From G023898405 sp964368985 (GTDB taxonomy: Bacteria > Myxococcota > UBA727 > JABDBI01), in the NCBI GenBank assembly GCA_964368985.1, contig CAYJDW010000089.1:1-10235 (forward strand): 10,235 nt of DNA, in the 5' to 3' direction. The notes under the pieces are model-generated. The model saw only the letters and a list, made by a program, of their open reading frames with translations, had not been told where the DNA came from and did no database searches. Both the position numbers and the translations under genes were made by a program. Shown one piece after another: positions 6,163 to 10,235 of this stretch. How positions within the stretch are numbered: position 1 is the first letter of the stretch; every line of letters begins with the position of its first letter.

Positions 6163-6236
6163 GGTGCCGTGCCCGAGTGGTTAGGGATCGGTCTGCAAAA
6201 CCGCCTACACCGGTTCAAATCCGGTCGGCACCTCCA
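6163..6236 (+). tRNA. tRNA-Cys (anticodon GCA)
   Basis: A 74-base tRNA with CCA encoded. The acceptor stem GGTGCCG pairs with CGGCACC. The anticodon loop is CTGCAAA with GCA in the centre, flanked by TCGGT and ACCGC (the outermost pair is a mismatch). The T arm is CCGGTTCAAATCCGG, a 5-bp stem with the TTCAAAT loop. The discriminator base is T, the identity base for cysteine tRNAs. No terminator follows, and mvaD begins 19 bases after the CCA, so the tRNA is probably the first element of a joint transcript with mvaD and is released by 5' and 3' processing. Confidence 0.95.
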
Positions 6237-6255
6237 ATAATCGAGATTTAACGCC

Positions 6256-7224
6256 ATGAAAAAGGCCTCGGCCTACGCCAACGCCAACATTGCCCTGGTG
6301 AAATACTGGGGCAAAAGCGACCACCAAAAAAATATCCCTGCAGTTTCTTCCTTGTCGATGACGCTTGATGCTTTGGGCACCACGGTCAGCCTCGATCTTT
6401 CCTGCGATCAGTTTCATTCGCTCACTATCAATGATCGCATTATTGCTGGCGCTGAACTCACACGCCTCAACGATTATTTGGAAGCTGTTCGCCGTTCCTA
6501 TAGGTTTGACGGTTTTTTTAAAATCAGTTCACAAAGCAGCGTGCCAATAGCCGCAGGCCTGGCCTCGTCAGCAGCCTTCTTCGCGGCCCTAAGTCTCACT
6601 CTCAACCAAAGTCTCGAGCTTAATCTAAATGCCCAAAACCTTTCTATTCTGGCACGCCTGGGGAGCGCTTCCGCTGCCCGCAGTATTTTTGGTGCTTTTG
6701 TTGGGCTTCATGGCGGTCCTATAACTCACGAGGAGGCCTTTGCTTTTCCTTTAGAAAACTCCCTGGATTTGGCACTGCTGGTGGCAGTCGTGAGCATAGA
6801 AAAAAAAGCACTTTCCTCCCGCGCCGCTATGAATATGACTCAAGATTCTTCTCCCTTTTTCCCCACCTTCGTGGCGAGCCACGGGCCAGATTTTTCAGGT
6901 GCGATTGAGGCTCTAAAACAGAGTTCATTTCCGCGCTTGGGGGAAATAATGGAGCACTCAACCCTCAAGATGCATGCGAGCATGTGGGCGGCGAAACCTG
7001 CCATTAACTATCTTCATCCGGCGACGCTCGCACTTATGAACCTGATTTACGATATAAGAAAGAAGCATGGACCGATTGCTTATTTTACAATGGATGCAGG
7101 GCCCAATGTTAAGGTTTTTTGTGAGACAACAAATATTTCGCTTGTAAAAAAAATTATTATAGATTCCGGGTTAGCCAGCGAGCTCATCGAATCAAAACCC
7201 GGTCCTGGTGCTCATGCTCTCTAA
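6256..7224 (+). CDS. mvaD: Diphosphomevalonate decarboxylase
   Basis: This 322-residue GHMP-fold enzyme catalyses the ATP-dependent decarboxylation of mevalonate 5-diphosphate to isopentenyl diphosphate, the last step of the classical mevalonate pathway, in the cytoplasm. Visible motifs are NIALVKYWGK (11-20), the phosphate-binding loop PIAAGLASSAA (97-107), GSASAARSIFGAFVGLHGG (136-154) with the conserved Arg142, the stretch SIEKKALSSRAAMNMT (180-195), and FTMDAGPNVKVF (277-288), where Asp280 is the expected catalytic aspartate. Length is normal. The ribosome binding site is weak (GAG about 12 bases upstream), so translation may depend on the leader left after tRNA processing. A phosphomevalonate kinase-type gene follows after a repeat element. 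Confidence 0.94.
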   Translation: MKKASAYANANIALVKYWGKSDHQKNIPAVSSLSMTLDALGTTVSLDLSCDQFHSLTINDRIIAGAELTRLNDYLEAVRRSYRFDGFFKISSQSSVPIAAGLASSAAFFAALSLTLNQSLELNLNAQNLSILARLGSASAARSIFGAFVGLHGGPITHEEAFAFPLENSLDLALLVAVVSIEKKALSSRAAMNMTQDSSPFFPTFVASHGPDFSGAIEALKQSSFPRLGEIMEHSTLKMHASMWAAKPAINYLHPATLALMNLIYDIRKKHGPIAYFTMDAGPNVKVFCETTNISLVKKIIIDSGLASELIESKPGPGAHAL

Positions 7225-7242
7225 GAAATATTGCACCTTCGG

Positions 7243-7420
7243 CTCAATTAAGCACCACGACCCCCTCGCCCGCTTGCGGGAGAGGGCTTGGGGAGAGGGT
7301 GGAGAAACTAAGCCACAGAATAAATCTCCATTAAAAAAGAATTTTAAAGTGAGACCTTTATGTGTCTCCACCCTCTCCCTAGCCTCTCCCGCAAGCGGGC
7401 GAGGAGTTGTTGTGCTTGAG
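7243..7420. repeat. REP-like inverted pair (BIME/MITE-like element) between mvaD and the kinase gene
   Basis: The core arms 7264-7305 and 7365-7404 are inverted copies, identical apart from GCTTGG against CTAG in the middle. Looser similarity extends the arms outward (AAGCACCACGAC against AAGCACAACAAC) to about 7243 and 7420. Each unit has an internal palindrome formed by a CCCGC arm, TT, and GCGGG, followed by a GGAGAGGGTGGAGA tail. The 59-base middle is AT-rich and codes for nothing recognised. Units of this kind (CTCTCCCGCTTGCGGGAGAG) are familiar as dispersed intergenic repeats in proteobacterial genomes. It accounts for nearly all of the 225-base gap in what was probably a compact operon. 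A reading frame crosses it but encodes only repeat-derived peptide. Confidence 0.85.
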
Positions 7421-7449
7421 CGACGCATTAAAATACTTGCGAGCCAGCA

Positions 7450-8367
7450 ATGATAACTCAGGCCCCTGGCAAAGTCATGATCGCTGGCGAATACAGTGTG
7501 TTAATGGGCTTTCCTGCATTGGTGGCGGCAATTGATCGCGTCGCTATTTGTCAGTTTAAAGAGGGACCAGCCCTTAATTTCTTCGCAAAAACTAGCCAAG
7601 AATTTTCTCTCCTCCAAAACTCACCCCTCTTTTTAGCCGTTCTCACTACTTTTAAAAAACATCGCCTTGAGCCAAGAATCGGCGAGTATTTCCTGGATAC
7701 CAGCGAATTTTTTGATGCAACTGGCCAAAAAATCGGCCTAGGCTCGTCAGCCGCTGCGGCCACTGCCCTTTCGCGCATGATTCTCTTGCAACATGAAATC
7801 GAGGATCAAGCTCTGCTCTTTGAGCGAGCTCACGAGGCCCACCGCCTTTTTTCTGGCGGCGTAGGCTCAGGGGCTGATATTGCGGCGGCAGTCTATGGCG
7901 GCATGCTTCTTTATCAACAAGGAATTCCCTCGCCCAGGATAATAAATTTAGATCGGGCGACGATATGGCCCAAAATTTTAGTGATTCACACGGGCAAGGC
8001 GCAAAATACCGCACATTTTGTTGAGAAATTTCTCCACTTCAAGGGGGCGAAATCGTTAATCGATAATTTTAATGCTGAACAAAGCAAATGTGTCGAAGAA
8101 TTGCTGGCGAACTTGGATAAGCTCGACGTCTTTATTCGCGTTATTAATCAACTTTTTGAATTACTAGATATTTTAGGCACCTCTGTTGGCATTGACATAG
8201 TGAGTAAAGAACACCGACTAATTGCGAGCCTCGCCCAAAGCCTTGGTGGTGCCGCCAAGCCGAGCGGTGCCGGTGGTGGTGATATTGCTATTGCATGTGT
8301 TCCCAATGCTTATCGAGGAGAATTTCGCTCTTTACTAGAACAAAGTGGTTTTTTTACAATTGAATAA
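7450..8367 (+). CDS. mvaK2: GHMP kinase, probably phosphomevalonate kinase
   Basis: This 305-residue GHMP-family kinase most likely phosphorylates mevalonate 5-phosphate to the diphosphate, the substrate of MvaD. Motifs are APGKVMIAGEYSVLMGFPAL (5-24) at the N-terminus, the ATP loop GLGSSAAAATA (96-106), GSGADIAAAVYGG (139-151), and KPSGAGGGD (270-278). The last, together with the AGEY start, points to phosphomevalonate kinase rather than mevalonate kinase. It is somewhat shorter than the Gram-positive enzymes (about 330-360). The ATG is preceded only by a weak GCGAG. The assignment rests on motifs plus the mvaD neighbour; another GHMP kinase is possible but less likely. No mevalonate kinase gene accompanies it in the window. 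Confidence 0.82.
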   Translation: MITQAPGKVMIAGEYSVLMGFPALVAAIDRVAICQFKEGPALNFFAKTSQEFSLLQNSPLFLAVLTTFKKHRLEPRIGEYFLDTSEFFDATGQKIGLGSSAAAATALSRMILLQHEIEDQALLFERAHEAHRLFSGGVGSGADIAAAVYGGMLLYQQGIPSPRIINLDRATIWPKILVIHTGKAQNTAHFVEKFLHFKGAKSLIDNFNAEQSKCVEELLANLDKLDVFIRVINQLFELLDILGTSVGIDIVSKEHRLIASLAQSLGGAAKPSGAGGGDIAIACVPNAYRGEFRSLLEQSGFFTIE

Positions 8368-8380
8368 TATAAATAATCTT

Positions 8381-8426
8381 GGAGGATATGATTTCGATGT
8401 TTAGCCGTGAAAAGCTAGAACCTTAA
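8381..8426 (+). other. Orphan strong ribosome binding site with a 12-codon ORF
   Basis: GGAGG (8381-8385) is the best ribosome binding site of the plus-strand genes. It is followed by ATG codons at 8388 and 8397 in one frame, encoding MISMFSREKLEP and stopping at 8424-8426 inside the 3' end of the opposing murJ gene. A next operon gene would be expected here, so this may be the beginning of a gene whose remainder was lost. A very short real peptide or coincidence are the alternatives. Confidence 0.3.
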
Positions 8427-10022
8427 TCTTACTCTCAGCGCATTAATAAACTTCCTCGCCTCTTCCAGTTTAAAATAATAAGCAAAAGCAAAATAAGCCA
8501 CTCCGGCCGTGCCCGATACAAGGCAGAGAACGACGCCATTTTTCATGCTAAATCCCCGTTCCCAATCACCTATAAGCGCCACCATTGATCCCACCCCACA
8601 AGCAAGGGCGGCGATGCCCGAATGAGCAAACAAAGGTTTTAATAAATCGGTGCTAAATGCTTGGCCGACTTTCTTTTTGAAGAGCCACAACAAAATAAAA
8701 TATTGAATAAAGCTCGAAATACTTAAGGTGGACGCCAAACCAATCACTTCAAATCTCAGTAATAACAAGCCAAAAACTAAATTGAGAAGAACCGTCACCA
8801 CGCCTACCATCACCGGGGTACGTGTATCACTTTGGGCATAGAAAGCCTGAATCAAAGGCCGAGACAAGCTGAAGGCTATGAGGCTTGGGGAAAAACCAAT
8901 CAAGGTATTGGCCGTGAACCTTGCATCCTCAATGCTGAAAGCACCGTGGACATAAAGGACGGAAACGATCGGAAAGGCGAAAACCATTAAGCCGATGGCG
9001 CAGGGCGTGATGACGAAGCTGGTCAACACTAGAGTGAAACGTAGGGTATCAAAAAATGCATTGGTCCCAAGCTTGGCCACGCTTCTGCTTAACTCTGGCA
9101 AGGCCGCCGTGGCAATACTCACGCCAAATACGCCGGTGGCAAACTGGGTAAGTCGATCGGCGTTATAATAATAGGAAATCTGTCCTTCACCAAGGAAACT
9201 CGCCAGCTGACGTAAAACCATAATATTTAGCTGGTAAACAAAGACCCCAAATAAAGCGGGTCCTAAAAGCTTGATTAAATGCTTCATCGCGTCGCTACTA
9301 ATACCGAAACTTGGCCACACCCAAAGCCCTGCTCGCTTCAAGGCTATTACCATCAAGAAAACTTGCAGCATGCCACCTAAGACAACGCCCGCGGCCAATA
9401 CCAGCACAGGGGGATTAAACCAAGTGATACAAAAATACTGGGTCGCAATCATCGCTAGGTTAAAAAAAATCGGAGAGGCCGACATGGCTGAGAAACGGCC
9501 ATGACATTGCAAATATGCGCCAAACAGGGCCACAATGCTGACCATAAAAACATAAGGAAACATCCATTTGGTCATAAGATCGGTAAGCGCAAATTGTTCG
9601 GGATTGGCACTAAAGCCAAAGGCGAAGAGATGAACGAGAGCTTTAGAGAAAAATATGCCGCCGAAAGTCACTACGGCCAAACTCACAACGAGAAATCCAA
9701 AAGCGTCCCGGAAAAAACTTCTCGCAATCTTGTCGCCATCTTTCTCTTTGGACGACACATAAACGGGCACGAAGGCCACCGCAAAGGCACCTTCAGCGAA
9801 GAAACGCCTCAATACGTTAGGTATGGTGAAGGCAATGTTAAAAGCATCGGTTATAAAGCCTACGCCGAAGGTGTGGTAGAGCATAACGTCGCGTAACATT
9901 CCCGCTACGCGCGACAAAAATGTGTAGCCACCTTGAACGAGGGCGCCCATGGTGATGTGTTTTTTGTCGAGCCGTTCTAGGTTTGGCACTTCAACTATTT
10001 GTTCACTTATTGCTTCTTTCAT
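8415..10022 (-). CDS. murJ: Lipid II flippase MurJ (MviN family)
   Basis: This 535-residue polytopic inner-membrane protein of the MOP superfamily moves lipid II, the peptidoglycan precursor on undecaprenyl diphosphate, across the cytoplasmic membrane. After a roughly 25-residue cytosolic leader come the family signatures SRVAGMLRD (37-45) and DAFNIAFTIPNVLRRFFAEG (59-78), with the conserved arginines, then about 14 hydrophobic segments to the C-terminus and a short basic end (LRVRLRF). The length is usual. The start has AGAGG four bases upstream and overlaps the stop of a small upstream ORF as ATGA, suggesting translational coupling. It converges with the kinase gene, and no terminator is evident between them. 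Confidence 0.95.
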   Translation of the reverse strand: MKEAISEQIVEVPNLERLDKKHITMGALVQGGYTFLSRVAGMLRDVMLYHTFGVGFITDAFNIAFTIPNVLRRFFAEGAFAVAFVPVYVSSKEKDGDKIARSFFRDAFGFLVVSLAVVTFGGIFFSKALVHLFAFGFSANPEQFALTDLMTKWMFPYVFMVSIVALFGAYLQCHGRFSAMSASPIFFNLAMIATQYFCITWFNPPVLVLAAGVVLGGMLQVFLMVIALKRAGLWVWPSFGISSDAMKHLIKLLGPALFGVFVYQLNIMVLRQLASFLGEGQISYYYNADRLTQFATGVFGVSIATAALPELSRSVAKLGTNAFFDTLRFTLVLTSFVITPCAIGLMVFAFPIVSVLYVHGAFSIEDARFTANTLIGFSPSLIAFSLSRPLIQAFYAQSDTRTPVMVGVVTVLLNLVFGLLLLRFEVIGLASTLSISSFIQYFILLWLFKKKVGQAFSTDLLKPLFAHSGIAALACGVGSMVALIGDWERGFSMKNGVVLCLVSGTAGVAYFAFAYYFKLEEARKFINALRVRLRF

Positions 10023-10165
10023 AAGGCCTCTTTAGCCAGCTCACTCAACCATGCTAAACCACCAATTAATGTGGTGCGAAGATAATTTTTTGGTTTCTCT
10101 AAAAGAGAGCGAGAGCGAACAATATGCCCACTTTTTAAAGGCATTCTTGCATAATTGCGGACCAT
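10019..10165 (-). CDS. Small ORF (48 residues) coupled to murJ
   Basis: An ORF from ATG at 10165 ends in TGA overlapping the murJ ATG by four bases (ATGA), the classic arrangement of coupled genes. The product begins MVRNYARMPLKSGHIVRSR and is strongly basic in its first half, ending in GGLAWLSELAKEAL, which could form a short amphipathic helix. GAGGG precedes the ATG with rather short spacing (3 bases); a second in-frame ATG at codon 8 is possible. An in-frame TGA just upstream rules out a longer form. I recognise no family. A REP-like unit ends only about eight bases upstream of the start, so this could also be the remnant of a gene cut by that repeat. Confidence 0.45.
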   Translation of the reverse strand: MVRNYARMPLKSGHIVRSRSLLEKPKNYLRTTLIGGLAWLSELAKEAL

Positions 10166-10172
10166 TTTCCCT

Positions 10173-10220
10173 CAACAACCCCTCTCCCGCTTGCGGGAGA
10201 GGCCAGGGAGAGGGTGGAGA
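10173..10220 (+). repeat. Third copy of the REP-like unit
   Basis: A single unit of the same family as the pair at 7243-7420. It shares ACAAC before the palindrome and the tail AGGGAGAGGGTGGAGA. Its palindrome (10181-10202) is perfect: CCTCTCCCGC, TT, then the exact complement GCGGGAGAGG. The unit is nearest in sequence to the right-hand arm of the other element, in reverse orientation. A partner in opposite orientation may lie beyond the window edge. Confidence 0.85.
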
Positions 10221-10235
10221 GACAAAAACGTTATT

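Noticed and set aside
7243..7420. CRISPR array from repeated CTCTCCC units
   Set aside because: There are only two units, in inverted orientation and with internal palindromes, with no regular spacers and no cas genes.
7208..7453. 81-codon plus-strand frame bridging mvaD and the kinase gene, ending ATGA on the kinase start
   Set aside because: Most of it is the REP-like repeat read as protein (ARLRERAWGEGG type), a common artefact. There is no good start signal, and its beginning lies inside mvaD.
9501..9896. 131-codon plus-strand frame
   Set aside because: It is a shadow within murJ on the other strand; the translation is polar and repetitive, as expected from antisense to hydrophobic segments.

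Overview
The window is a mostly ordinary, gene-dense stretch of a bacterial chromosome of moderate GC. It carries complete genes for both subunits of heterotetrameric glycyl-tRNA synthetase, a lipoprotein cyclophilin, a phasin-like protein, a YqgE/AlgH protein, tRNA-Cys, two mevalonate-pathway enzymes and the lipid II flippase MurJ. Signal peptides, lipoprotein-type N-termini, AlgH and MurJ indicate a Gram-negative cell. The phasin-like protein with a Lys/Ala tail, together with mevalonate genes, recalls deltaproteobacterial-type lineages (Bdellovibrionota/Myxococcota and relatives). That placement is inference, not something the sequence proves.

Layout. Positions 1-494 (minus) hold an unidentified secreted protein cut by the left edge, with a hairpin over its ribosome binding site. 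Positions 495-792 hold no intact gene, only a possible decayed ORF. Positions 793-3763 (minus) are glyQ-glyS, ten bases apart. A CTAG-rich inverted repeat fills the divergent spacer 3764-3890. Positions 3891-4863 (plus) are two lipoprotein genes whose leader and signal region are a tandem duplication; the second carries a cyclophilin domain. They converge, with a 4-base overlap, on the phasin-like gene (4860-5243, minus). The terminator of the cyclophilin gene lies inside the coding sequence of that neighbour. The divergent spacer 5244-5522 contains a perfect 53-bp inverted repeat, the most striking structure here. Then come algH (5523-6086), tRNA-Cys (6163-6236) and mvaD (6256-7224), a REP-like inverted repeat element (about 7243-7420), and a phosphomevalonate kinase-type gene (7450-8367), all on plus. 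murJ (8415-10022, minus) converges on the kinase and is preceded by a 48-codon ORF overlapping it by ATGA. A third copy of the REP-like unit lies at the right edge.

Working together. The two GHMP enzymes supply the last steps of mevalonate-dependent isopentenyl diphosphate synthesis. IPP feeds undecaprenyl phosphate, the carrier lipid of the lipid II that MurJ flips, so the neighbourhood is loosely themed on envelope precursors. Mevalonate kinase, HMG-CoA reductase/synthase and IPP isomerase are not in the window. No defence system, CRISPR array, prophage or transposase gene was found. The unusual material is in the intergenic repeats and regulatory-looking sequence rather than in an evident new multigene system.
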